This document shows positions 25,501-37,036 of a DNA stretch of 64,000 nucleotides, one piece after another. The position numbers and the translations under genes are program-made. Source of the stretch: Ephydatia muelleri. Taxonomy: Eukaryota; Porifera; Demospongiae; Spongillida; Spongillidae. The number at the start of each line of letters is the position of its first letter. The stretch's first letter is position 1. Below the pieces are notes generated by a model, which was given only the letters and a program-made list of their open reading frames with translations, did no database searches and was not told the origin of the DNA. The DNA lies in contig JABACO010000068.1 of assembly GCA_013339895.1 (NCBI GenBank), positions 1-64,000 on the forward strand. Reading direction: 5' to 3'.

Positions 25501-28417
25501 ACGAAAAGGGTCCTTGTTTCTCACTGTCCAGACACAAAGGTCATCACGAAGGCACCTTTCTTTATCCCTATGGGACTATTGTTTTATATACGGTAGCAAT
25601 CCAATTCAGCATCATTTACAGCAGTAACCGGTTTTGTATAATCTCTCATCAATGATTGTGTAGTTTTAACGAGCTGGCAAACAAGGGACACACATGTACA
25701 TATTCCAGACAGATATGACAAATGTTGGATGAAAGAAGACGACATTCTGTGCCAATTGACCTTCTATGCCCGATGAATAGTTATACATGTACAAAAGCCG
25801 CAGTGGCACATTACATAGAAAAACATCTGGTTATGATTCATAACTTTATCATTCTCAATGACACTGCATAAAATAGAAACTAGATTTTTTTTTCCAGACT
25901 TCACATGTGTATGTGCAATTACATGCACATGTACATCTATTCTTGTTTAACCACTTTTTATCAGATTTCTAATTAACGCTATATAGAAAATTAATGTACA
26001 TAAATGTATAAAATGATTTTGTCACCAATTATAAATCATACATGGTGTATGTTAAATGATGTACACACAATGACAACACTTTACCATTCTAATTATTTTG
26101 AAACACAAATGTAATAGGGCTTTCTGTTTTGTTTGTAACATACATGTAACCTATCCTTTTTGCACAGATACATTAATGTCATATATTAATGGTTAATTTA
26201 CTTAAACAAATAATCAAATACACATAGAATATGATTTGCCAAGTTTTGACCTTTTCAATGATACCTTACAATGTATTCCTACATGTATTGCAGAACAAAG
26301 CAGCATAAACGATACGGTATGAGATCTATAGATTTTATGTACCAATGTAAAGCTTTGGGGGTCTTAATAGTGGATTTTTTCAAGTTTTCAATTTTCTACC
26401 TGGTTCTAAAACCCTCTACACAACGACTCTTACGTAATTAAAAACGGACTATCCGTCATGAAATAATAAAGCACTGAATTTTTAATTAGGCATACATTTC
26501 AAAAGCAATGGTCAACTCCGTTGCTTGTCCTGAAAATTTTACATGTATAGAACTTTGTAACATTTTCAGAACAAGCAATGGAAGTTGACCGTTGCCATTG
26601 AAATGTACGCCTAATTAAAAATTCCGTGCTTTATTACTTCATGACGGATAGTCCGTTTTTAATTACGTAAGAGTCGTTGTGTAGAGGGTTTTAGAACCAG
26701 GTAAAAAATCGAAAACTTGAAACAATCCACAAGGGTCATTTTCTCATAGAAGGTTCCATATATATAAATACACATTTAACTACTAGATATTCTTTATGGT
26801 AGATCAATTAAACAATGCGACATCGATGTATGTCAATTTAATGGATCCATAGAATTTTAAATAGATGTGCAGAACTTTTTTTGTGTGAGTGTAGAGCAAA
26901 ATTGCTCCACATAAAGAAGTGATGGTTACATCCACAATGATAACTATCAATAATACTTTGTTACTAGATCACAAACTTACACGGGCATCACTCTTGTCGA
27001 GTGATTTGGGAGATGTTGGTAGAAAAGTCTTTGTACGACCAACAACAGCACTATTCACTACAGACTCAACAGCTGTGGCGGCGTCATGCTGCAAAAACAG
27101 AATAATTAAATGGAGATCTTTGTTGCATTCACAATGAGTACCTTTCTTGCATAAAAACTGGACAGAAAATTTTCACAAGGGAGTATCTTTTTGCTATTGT
27201 CACTGTTGTACTTGTTCGTTGTGCCTCTAGTATCCTTCGTAAGTTGTTCCACTTGAAGGTTTTGACAGGCGTCACTGGATTTAAAGGTATGGACTGTGGT
27301 TGCCTGACTAAGTGCCTGAGGCATAGCTACAATTTCAGTTCCGCCTGTAGACACTTGTAGTAGTTGTTTCTTTGGCAGTATAACATCTAGTTTTTCTAAC
27401 GATACAGACCGTAGTCTCTTCTTACCAGAAACACTTGTCCTCGGAACCTGGGCTAGATCAATGTCAGCCATATTTTCAAATGGTGATGATGTTATAAAGT
27501 TCTTTTCAGGACTGGCCTGCTTCACCTCAGCACCGCTATTCCATTGCAACTTGGGTTGAATACGAGCAACGCTTTCACTTGATTCTGGAGGACATGATAT
27601 AGCTAATTCAGTTTCTGAACAGCCGGACTTGACCTCAGCTTCCAATTCTAGAGGAATACTGTTGAATGTGCTTGACCTCTGGAGTGGGATTTGACCAAGA
27701 TCTGTATCAGCACTAATTTCCATTGGCATGGAAGCAACAAAATTATCTTCAACATTAAGCTTCACTTCAGATGACAAAACAGCAGACTTTTTGATTACAG
27801 TCGCTCCTAGTACAGATGACCGAGTAGGCAAACAAGGTGGGGGTGTAGTACATACACTTGAGACAGTAGTTGAGCCTACTACTACACTGTAGAAATGGAA
27901 AAAAAAAAACAGAGTTAATCAATTCTGGCAAAACTTAAACTTTTAAAATTAACACTGATATTCATCACAAAAAATTCAATCATACAGAATTATTACAACA
28001 GATGAGTAATTCACTGTAATATATGGATCTAAACACTACTTCAACCAGTGAATATATACATATGTAACTATAATGCACTAACAACAAATCATCTAAATTA
28101 CAGACTAAAGGCCATATGCAGTTGTAAACTGATCCATGCACATGTAGCAGATACATGTCCAACTTTATTAAGCCCTGTTGAAAACAAATAATAATTCCAA
28201 AGCATCGACCACTTTACTACATAATTGCAGTATTGCATTGGTATTGATTAAAGTAGAAATTGCTTCCTCAGATCACACCTACATGTATATTGCATATGAT
28301 CCACTACAGATTCTAATCCCATGCCATTACCATGCACTCAATGACTGCAAGCCCAGGAGGTTTTTGGATGTGGACACATTGGGTGGGAGGAAGTCTTGAA
28401 TATAACAACGGTATTGA

Positions 28418-28457
<40 letters not shown>

Positions 28458-29199
28458 GAATAAAATTACAGCAGACATCACAAACTGTTAATTCTGATTG
28501 GCCACGAGCGATTGTAGGCACGCTTGTGGTTCATTAAAATAACATCACCTTACTACATATTCTAACAAGACAATGAAACTAAATGCTGTATACTATAGTG
28601 TTGATTTCATTTCTTTCTCAGCGTATCATACAAGCGTCCGTGGCCATTAATATACGAAATCACAACACAGCCCCTCTCTATTCCACCAAAATAGAAATTG
28701 TCATTTTTTTACTGCATGAATCGTCTGCAAACTATATGGCTTTGTGCATTAGGTGTCTACCTGAGTGGAATACGTAATTGTGAGCTGCCACAATAATGGT
28801 CATCGGTTGAAGCAAACTAACCATTACGAACATACTTCAGAACCTGTTATACATTGGTGGTGCTGTATAAATTCCACATACACTCATACGTGGTATAGGT
28901 ATAGGAGTTGAACCTACACTTGAGGCTTTCTTAGGGTCATACACCTTCATAGATCAAGCACAAACATTTACACACCTTGTTTCTCCAAATCGTTTTGAAA
29001 GCACTTCGAAGACAGCTTGTATCTTTGACTTGAAGTCTTGAAGGGCTACATCTCTTAGACTAACTATTAAGTTCCAGTCGGCTCCAGGAGCACGTAACCT
29101 CGCATCTTCTCCCTTTCCATCGCAAGATTTACCGCCATCCTCTGCTAGGGATCTTTTTCTAACAACAAGCGTAAATAACTCCCTACCTTCCGTGGCCAT
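22547..29199 (-). CDS. INCENP: Inner centromere protein (INCENP), chromosomal passenger complex scaffold
   Basis: Scaffold that binds and activates Aurora B kinase at centromeres and the spindle midzone. Exons from the 5' end: 29,199-28,976, 27,886-27,142, 27,088-26,981, 24,925-24,816 and 23,501-22,547. All have GT..AG borders and compatible phases, giving about 713 residues (human about 918). The last two exons encode a long Lys/Glu/Arg-rich single-helix or coiled-coil region. The C-terminus has the diagnostic IN-box: SYTMTP, then GDSTDEE, then KPIPEWA, and it ends SSSAKWNSP. That end matches the conserved Ser-Ser-Ala-x-Trp-Asn-Ser-Pro motif phosphorylated by Aurora B. The first exon (starting MATEGRELF) is not recognisably the survivin/borealin-binding N-terminus; it joins in phase but its membership is less certain, and an in-frame ATG at 29,251-29,253 is an alternative start. 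The gene lies 180 bp downstream of the phosphatase gene, same strand. Confidence 0.88.
24000..24260. repeat. Imperfect inverted repeat in an INCENP intron (foldback element)
   Basis: The left part holds GCAGCCATTGTTTTCCAACC and ACAACTGTTTGTTTC. The right part holds their approximate reverse complement, AAACAGACAGTTGTAAACAATG followed by GTTGCCAGCC. Further out, TGGGCTGAATGATTAG on the left mirrors GAATAGCTCAGACCCA on the right. Arms are about 65 bp and degenerate. It is probably an old MITE-like insertion; it has no coding capacity. Confidence 0.5.
26371..26729. mobile_element. Foldback (MITE-like) element, copy A, in the largest INCENP intron
   Basis: Two arms of about 165 bp are near-perfect reverse complements round a short centre (about 26,540-26,565). 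The left arm has CTACACAACGACTCTTACGT and AACGGACTATCCGTCATGA; the right arm has TCATGACGGATAGTCCGTTT and ACGTAAGAGTCGTTGTGTAG. The inner words AATTTTTAATTAGGCATACA and GCAATGG..GTTGAC also occur in two related copies near 60.6 and 62.9 kb. There is no open frame, so it is non-autonomous. Confidence 0.8.
28418..28455 (+). repeat. (CT)n microsatellite
   Basis: Run of about 19 CT dinucleotides with one CG interruption, within the intron between the first two INCENP exons. Confidence 0.9.
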
Positions 29200-29379
29200 T
29201 AATATTTTGAACCAACCAATCAAAAAAAAGTGTCGTCGTTCCCAGGCCAACATAATTAAAGTAGCTCATAAACACACAATTAAAATAAAAAAAAAGCATA
29301 TACACAGTTGTACACTTCATATTTCAAAGTCACAGACATTTTGAACAGACATAGTAGTTAAACACAATTACTGTTTTTA

Positions 29380-30810
29380 TCACACGACAACGTTCTGGAC
29401 AGCAGAATCAACAATTCCATTGATAGCAAGTGGTGCAGGGATTTCAGCATCACTCTCTTCTCCCAAGCATCCTGCCTTCGGTGGTATCTTATGACAATGC
29501 AACGGTATAACAAAACATGTAATGTCATCTCCACTCGCTACTTGATCTTTTGCCGTTCTCCAACCCCGTTTACCGAAGGTGCCTCGAGCTGCAGATACCA
29601 ATTCCTGTGCAATATTAGTATAGAAGCTCTCATCAACACTGTGTGTTGCAATTGCTTTCTGAACACACTCCTGTGCTTCTTCATTGGTCAGCCTTTCCCA
29701 CAATCCATCAGAAGCAACTATAAGAATATCATTTGGTGTAAAGTTGTCTGGAGACAAATCAAACACACGAACTTCAGGTATTGGGGTAAGAAATGGTTTA
29801 ATCCATTGTCCTCCCGGTGCCTCCAGATCATGATCCCCAAAGCCTCGTGTAGTGCCTATTGTTGCCATCAAACGTGCTCTTTTACCATGTCCTATTATCA
29901 TAGGCACCCTATTTACATCGTCTTCGTCCACTGTACGATATGCCCATCCAGACATATGCCTATCTCTATAAAGCACTCTTGAGCCAATGTCCCTCTTTCT
30001 AAGCCGCCTTTGGTACTCTATCCTGCCGAAGTACTTTCCAAGTAACTGTGGTTGCAAGTAAGCTAATGTTTGTAATCGTTTGCGATCAGTTTCTGGGGTG
30101 AAATCCATCGAAAGCTCGTGGATTTTTGATGCATTGTTAAGAAGCAGAATAGCTCTGCAATCTCCTGCATTGGACACGTAAATTTTAGACTGCAAAAAGA
30201 GTGCCACGATAGCTGTACAACCACCTTTAATCCGGAAAGTCTCGCGTTCCCGTCTGATCTGATCATCCATCTCTGCAAAAGCCTCTTCAAGAGCTCCTGT
30301 AACCAGCGAATCAGTTGGAATTGGTTCCGTTATGCAACCAAGACCGGGGTCGTCTTCCGCTATAACTTCAGCCTGTTCTTGAGCAAGGAAGTGCTTCACT
30401 GCATCCAATTTCCCTTTAATGTGGCGGTGAAGTGTATTCGCTGCTGTTAATGCTGCACCTGTCCCAGCATGTCCATCAAAAATTCCGAACAGAATATATG
30501 GGAGGACTGTTGGAACAGTTTTATCCCCAGAAGGTGGGATTACAAGAGTAGAAACATGAATAGCGGCCTGATCTTCATTAACGTAGAGTGTCTTGCCAGC
30601 ATTGATCGCTTCTGCAAATCCCACATTCCACGGCATCTTCTTAGCATCATTCGGTGTAAGAATCACACGCTGGCCATGGTCTTGAGCAGAATCTAACTGC
30701 TTTTTGTCAGCTTCAAGGAACATGGGCCGCGCATTTTCGTATCTAACAGGTAACTTTTCGGACGCTTTGCTTCGCTCTGATATATGAGGGATAGAGTCAA
30801 GTCCTTCCAT
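29380..30810 (-). CDS. PPM1H/PPM1J/PPM1M-type protein phosphatase 2C
   Basis: Metal-dependent Ser/Thr phosphatase of the PPM family. It is a single uninterrupted frame of 476 residues (human PPM1H about 514). The family-specific N-terminus is present (RPMFLEADK, then LPWNVGFAEAINAGK, then NEDQAA). It is followed by the PP2C motifs DGHAGTGAA (about residues 113-121), GGCTAIVALF, NAGDCRAIL, MATIGTTRGFGDHDL, IVASDGLWE and SGDDITCFVIP. The metal-binding aspartates in DGHAG, SDGLW and GDD are all kept, so it should be active. FTPETDRKRLQ and YRDRHMSGWAYRT are hallmarks of the H/J/M subfamily rather than PPM1A or TAB1. The one-exon structure among intron-rich neighbours could mean intron loss or an old retrocopy. 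It is divergent from the AKAP9-like gene (116-bp gap) and 180 bp upstream of INCENP. Confidence 0.95.
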   Translation of the reverse strand: MEGLDSIPHISERSKASEKLPVRYENARPMFLEADKKQLDSAQDHGQRVILTPNDAKKMPWNVGFAEAINAGKTLYVNEDQAAIHVSTLVIPPSGDKTVPTVLPYILFGIFDGHAGTGAALTAANTLHRHIKGKLDAVKHFLAQEQAEVIAEDDPGLGCITEPIPTDSLVTGALEEAFAEMDDQIRRERETFRIKGGCTAIVALFLQSKIYVSNAGDCRAILLLNNASKIHELSMDFTPETDRKRLQTLAYLQPQLLGKYFGRIEYQRRLRKRDIGSRVLYRDRHMSGWAYRTVDEDDVNRVPMIIGHGKRARLMATIGTTRGFGDHDLEAPGGQWIKPFLTPIPEVRVFDLSPDNFTPNDILIVASDGLWERLTNEEAQECVQKAIATHSVDESFYTNIAQELVSAARGTFGKRGWRTAKDQVASGDDITCFVIPLHCHKIPPKAGCLGEESDAEIPAPLAINGIVDSAVQNVVV

Positions 30811-30926
30811 ATCTTCAAAACAAATTCTACATACGTGGCATTAAGGCACCTGATTGTCACGTGATCACGATTGATATGGTTGTTAATACTCTTTATCTCT
30901 TTTACGCTTTTGTATGAAACTTTCCA
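30811..30926. promoter_or_regulatory. Bidirectional promoter between phosphatase and AKAP9-like gene
   Basis: 116 bp separates two divergent start codons, so both transcripts must start here or inside it. It holds the E-box palindrome TCACGTGA (30,857-30,864), the binding sequence of USF/MITF/TFEB-type bHLH factors. No TATA box is evident. Confidence 0.6.
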
Positions 30927-31467
30927 ATGGACGACGAAAGTGAACGCAAGGCAAAACTGCAAGCTGGCAAGGAAGCGGTACATATCCAGCATGTTGGTGT
31001 ATTTATCCGTAACGCATAAATATAGTACTTGTAAATACATGAATAAATTTATGTTTTTATTCCGCGTTTTATATTTAGTTATCTCTTTGTCGATATACGC
31101 TAAGCTTTATTTTCAGCTACTTGCGTATCAAAAGAAAAAAGCGAAGAAAGGAAAAAAAAAATCTACTGAATGTGAGGAGTCGAGCAACAACAGCAGAAGT
31201 GAACCAACATCTTTCAATGATCTGAGTGCAACAGTACATGTTCAATCGGAATCAAATGTTTCACCAATTCCGTGGGATGATGAAAGTAGTGCCACTTCAG
31301 TTGAGATATCTTCATCAAGCATGACACTACCACTGGAGCAGGTATGTATAGAAGTGCATTCAGAGTGGCACCCGGTGCTGTTGGATCAAATTGCAATGAA
31401 GGGATTATTAAAAAGTATATCAATTTTCTCTGTAAAATTAAAGACTAATTATCTCATTTGGTGTTTG

Positions 31468-31522
<55 letters not shown>

Positions 31523-34500
31523 AGCCTTAATACTAGACACTTATGGAATTAAAGTTTTATTGCATTGCATTTTAATTAACTTGTAGATTTTTCTTTGGAG
31601 GGACATTAATTAAATCTGTTGTCTGTCCAGCATCATGTTGATTTGTACCATGTTGGATTGCATGCCTCAGTTGCTGGATTCTCTGAAATTTGAATGACCA
31701 GGCAAAGGTTTATAAAAATTTGTACTGTCTGTACAAATTCAAGAAGCCTGGGAGGGGACCTTTATTAAAACAGAACTTTTCCCTCCTTACCATAACAATT
31801 AAAAGCAATATGAATGATGTTAAAATAATTTTTTTCAGTTCTTAGCTTGCTGAGTTAAACCCACTAAATTGTAATACCATATTATTATCATCTGATTACT
31901 ACATTAATTAGGTATGACTGAATGAAGTCCTGACCTTCAAAACTGCCATCTATTTTTTTCTGTGTGACTAATGTGATTTATTTGATTAAATCTTTTTCTA
32001 TAAAATCGATACAATGAAGCAGTCCATTCTGCATGAATTAGGTGGCCAAACATTTAAATCATTGTCTAAACCAAAGGCAGTGAAGTGTTACAGATTCACA
32101 TAATGAATAATCAAGGAGGAGAAGCTCCATGAGTACCATAGCATGTCAAATGACCAAACATTGTTTCCAAACATTGTTCTGAAGCTTTCTTTCTTGAATA
32201 CAACGAAATTGATGTCTATGATCATTTGTTTCAAGGTTCATAACTCCTAGCTGGTGGCATCATACTTTGTGTTTAGAGTGTAAGTAAGCTTGAGCATAAC
32301 AGTCTTAACAGGTCTTTTCAGACCCCTAAATTTTACTGCATTAAGTGGGAAACTGGTAGTTGTCAGTTGATTTTTTTATCAATTCCTAGGAGATGGGCAA
32401 AGTGTTTGCATGCATTCAGGTGAAGAGTTGCCATTAATGAGGTCACTACTTTAAATGAATATGAACTCCTTTTGGCTCACGATTGGCACATTGTTCATCA
32501 TTATTTATGTACATGTATGCCATTATGCCACACACACTTACAGAAATGTGTCACTTTCTCTATTTTTGCAAAACAAAATATTATTGCTGACAAGTAGTGT
32601 TTTTTTTTTTTTCAAATTATCCTTTCATTTTAAAATTATTCATTGTATATATTTTAATTTTACATTTATGCACCATGGGAAAATAATTATGTAATAGCAA
32701 ATAAGCAAAATCAAGACAATGATCACAACACACAAGTTCAGCTCTACACTACGGAGGATGGCTCTGGCATAGTAAAAAATTAAATTAAGCTGAAATATTA
32801 AGTGTTAAAGTTATAATAGCTGCAGGTTTTGGATCTAGGACTACCAATGGTCTAATTGTGCCTGGAGACTAATGGTTAAATAAGTTTTTATTGCAGCAGG
32901 TATGCACACATCAGTTACACCCAAGTATTTTAACTGCTGAATGTGCAATTTATGTTCCATGTCTATAACCAACTGAATCAGTTTAGTCCAATGAGATTGG
33001 ATTTTTGTCTCTTATTGGTTAATAATAGATCAGTTTAACTCTCAGCGCAGAAGCCAGAGGGATATACAAGGATCACATACACTATGCCCTCTCCACATAT
33101 GGGATATGTCAGCAACAGTCATTGGTCTTATCTCAAACTACACTCACATCAGTCTGATGGTTGACCAGTGCACCCTTCTCCAACAGCACATGAGATGTCA
33201 TTTACTCACTTATCAGTGTGAAAGATTGCACTGATCATGCTACATAGTTCTATTCTGTTGAAGGTGAATATGACTATCCAATGGCTTAAAATTTTCATCT
33301 CATATGCATGCCAAAATGCAGTTTGAATATAGTGTTCATTGTTAGTGTTTTGCGAGTTATAAAAGGATTCATTGAAAGAGAAATTACAGCAGTTATGCAT
33401 ACTTCAGTTTTATTTATTGATAATTTAATTGGTGCTTTACAACATGGCTGTTATTATTGCACTTCAATGTAGGCATAGCTAATCATTAACGGTAGCATTA
33501 TAGGTGGAAGATAAATAGCAGCGATTAAGGTGGCCTTTTCGGGCATGAATCAGGCCTGTATAATGATTAGGAATGAGTTGTGCTAGTTTTGAGATATTGA
33601 GGGAAAATTGACGTGTTAATGAGCTTGTTTCTTTGAAGCTGCAAGAATGCATTTGTTCTGAACTTTACATGCATTTGGTCTGACCTGCATCATCTCCTAC
33701 ATCTGTCATCTCTTTGTTATGTACATGTGTATTATGTATTGACAGTCTGCATGATTAGTAATAATACATACTGCAGTCCATTGGCTTCATTTATGCTAGA
33801 TTGCATCTTGCAGTTTAGTGTTTGCCTCCATTTTATTCTTCCCCTTCATATTCTCTTATCAGGAAGTCGGTTCTGATAGTTCTGTTGTGATTGGTATGGC
33901 TAGCAAAGATACTGATAACTATTATACAACAGAACATGAACAAGAATTGGGAGTTTCAAGTTTGTCTGTTAACACAGACAGACCTGTACAACCTACAGTG
34001 GATTTTGACATTGATGCAGGTGTTGATTTCAGTGAACAACAAAACTCGGCACTGCAAAAGCAGTTGGTTGAGTCTGAAATGGAATGTAAGGCACTCCAGG
34101 AGCAATTAACACAACTATCACATAAGCATAAAGCGGAGATTGAAGTAGCTATAAATCAAAGACGAATCCAAGAACAGTTAGTCCAAGAACATGTCTCTCA
34201 TATTGCAAGGCTCTCTGCCGAGCTGGCCAATGCACAACTGCATGAACAGGATGAGGGAGAAGCAATGAGGATCAGGTTGATGAAAGAACAACTAAAAGAG
34301 ATGTATGAACAAGACAAGAATTCGTTGTTGATGGAACATAAAAGAGAGAAAGATCAATTATCAAAAGAATATCTACAACAGCAAGATGAATGTAAAAGGA
34401 GCATTGAGCAACAGGCAAATAATGAAATTCAGAGGATTCATTTAGAGTACAGAGAAGCCTATGATCATGTTCTTGCTGAGAAAAGTGCTCTTGAGTCAGA

Positions 34501-37036
34501 AGCAAACAAGTTGAAAATGCAGTGTAGTGCTATGGAAATGAATCTGAAGAAAGTACTGCATGAGAACACAAGCATTGAAGAGAAGTGTCAGTTATTGACG
34601 CAGAGCCACTCTGATGAAATCGAAAGGAATCAACTTGCTGCTAATAAAGCAGAAAAGTCTATTTTACATTGGAAACTGCAAGCAGCTGCTCTTGAAGCTA
34701 AGGTAAATGAATTGGAAAGAAATCAGCTAGAGCTTAATCGTCAGCTTGATCAATTGAAAACATCTCTCTTCGATACTCAGGAAGAGCTTTCTATAAATAA
34801 AAATCAAGTAGAAGAGTATCGATTTGAATTGGAAGAGCTAAAGAGCAAACATGCACTTGATGTTCAACAGTTACAAGAACAACATCAGGCCGAGAAGGAG
34901 GAATTAGAAACCAATCTGACTGATCAATTGGCATCTTTGGAAAATAGTTTAACTGAAGCATCTGGGGACAAAGCTAGTCTTGATGTAGCAGAGGTACACA
35001 TGAAGAGTTTGGAAAAACAACTCAAGGAGTATCGATTACAAGAACAAAGCTTTCAGAATAAATTACATCAGCTCGAGCAGCAATGCAGTAAAGAGGTGGA
35101 AGCAGTTCGGCACCAATATGAAACAGAGAAGACTGAAGAAATTCAAAGTATCACTACAAATTTCACCAAACAGATAGAGGCACTTGAGCAAGAACTGTCT
35201 GAACTTCAAAAAACTGTCCACTCTGAGTGCAATCTATATATACCTCAGGCAGACCACGAAAAGGCACTTATTGAATTGCAGCGCAACTATGAAGAATCTC
35301 AGAGGGCCGCTTGCAATGAGCTGCAACTGGCACATGAAAAGAAACTAGAAACATTAATTCATCAGCACAAGTGTGACATCATTGCTATTAAGACTCAAAT
35401 GCACACTGATATTGAGATTGCACGACAAGACTTCCAGAAGAGACATGTTGAAGAGAAAGAAGCCGAGATTCAGTCTCTTAAACAGAAACACAGTGCAAAT
35501 ATTCAGAGACTACGGGAGTCATTGCTTGAAAGCAAAGACAGTCCCCTTGCAGTTTCAGAAGCTCAGGTTGCTAAGCTGGAAGCAGAATTGCATGAGCAAA
35601 AAACAGAGTGGCAAACTGCAAATCAAGATCTTATGTCCCAGTTAGAACTTGCACAAAGTAATTGTGATGAGTTGAAGCAAAATCTACTTGTTTGTGATCA
35701 AGGGAAAAAACGACTAGCAGAGCAGCTTACACAATGTGAGGAATCTGTTAGGGTACTAAAGGTTGATCTCAGTATTGCTGTAAACTCTGCAGAAGAAGGT
35801 AGATACAATTCAGAGTCAATGAAACAGCAACTTGCTCAATGCAAGCAGAGGTTGGATGAAATGAGTGCTGCTCATGAATCCAAGGAACAGAAGGTAATTC
35901 AACTATCTCAAGAAGTTGCTGACAAGCAGAGTATCATTGCTGACCTAACAACACAGTGTGAGGCATTAAAAGAAGAAATACACCAAGTGTCACAAAAAGA
36001 GCATGAAGTATCATTGCAGTTGGGTATAATAAAAGGTGAACGTAACAAGTTTCAGTCTGACTACAATGCAGCCATATTGTTGTTAAAAACTAGGGACACA
36101 GAGCTAGTACAAATAAGAACTGAACTGGATGCATCTTGTCATCTGCTTGGAACCAGCAAGCAGGTACTGGAAAATCAAGTCACAGAACTGTTGGCAGAGG
36201 CGGAGAAATTAAAACTTAAATCCAGCGATGAACTAGAGCATCAAAAACAGGTGTACGAAGATAGGATTCATCATTTGAATAGCAGTATTGTGGATCTTCA
36301 GAAAAGATTTGATTGTATTTTTGCAGAAAATTCAACTCTTAAGCAGGAAGTGATGTTTATGAAAGAGTCTATGGGCAGCATTGATATAACGGACCTTGAA
36401 CTTGTTAGTATGGAAAGGGATCAATTGTTGTTGAAGATTGAGCAGTTAGAAAACTCACAAGTTGCATTTGAGAATGAAAAAAACAGATGTGAACTCAAGA
36501 TCCTTGAGCAGGAGCAGCGGATACAAGACCTGCTGATGCAACTAAATACCAGGGAAGTTGCTTTTACCAAATTGCAAAAGGAATATACAAGACATACTGC
36601 ACCAAGAGACAACAGTCCGATCAAAAAGCCACATGATTTGAAATGCAATGGTGATAATTTACATGGTTTGACTAGTGAACATGTCTGCATTGAGGAAAGC
36701 CTATCAACTGCTCGTGAAGCATTGACTACGAAGCTTCAGGAAAAGGCAGACCTAGAAAGGAATTTGAATTTCCATCGCACTGAATTAGAGCGCAGACTTG
36801 CAGAAAAGCAGCGATTGGAAGAGCTGTTGTTTGAAAAAAGCAGGTTTGAACAGGAGCTGCAAAGCCAGAAAGATCAACTACAGTCTGAACTTCATGACAT
36901 TGAATTGCGATTACGGTTAAAAGAAAAGGAACTTGATCAGCATCATTTTGAGCGGAAGTCATCAACTGGGGCAAAAGATTGTGGTATTCAAAAGGAGGGT
37001 GTAATTGCAATGAAAGTTAACCACTCTGTGGAATAA
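30927..37036 (+). CDS. AKAP9/pericentrin-like coiled-coil protein, N-terminal part or separate gene
   Basis: Exons 30,927-30,977, 31,117-31,341 and 33,863-37,036 join in phase 0 and give 1,149 residues. The start MDDESERKAKLQAGKEA followed by LLAYQKKKAKKGKKK closely follows the vertebrate AKAP9 N-terminus (acidic start, then KLEAGKAKL, then a Lys-rich stretch), so this is the centrosomal/Golgi scaffold family. After a Ser-rich linker the large exon is continuous heptad coiled coil to about residue 1,120. The stop codon overlaps AATAAA (37,032-37,037), and another AATAAA lies at 37,797-37,802, which supports transcript ends here. Alternatively, a phase-0 donor at 37,001 (GGT|GTAATT) could splice to 38,611 and join the following PACT gene into one AKAP9-size protein. 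The first intron of 2.5 kb (31,342-33,862) holds only a (GT)n run. Confidence 0.82.
31472..31520 (+). repeat. (GT)n microsatellite
   Basis: About 24 TG dinucleotides in the second intron of the AKAP9-like gene. Confidence 0.92.

Noticed and set aside
29491..29982. 163-codon plus-strand frame
   Set aside because: Antisense shadow of the phosphatase, whose PP2C motifs are intact on the other strand.
30871..31530. 219-codon frame running through the first two AKAP9-like exons
   Set aside because: It only reads through the intron by chance. The donor at 30,978 and acceptor at 31,116 restore the AKAP9-like N-terminus, and the frame ends in a GT microsatellite.
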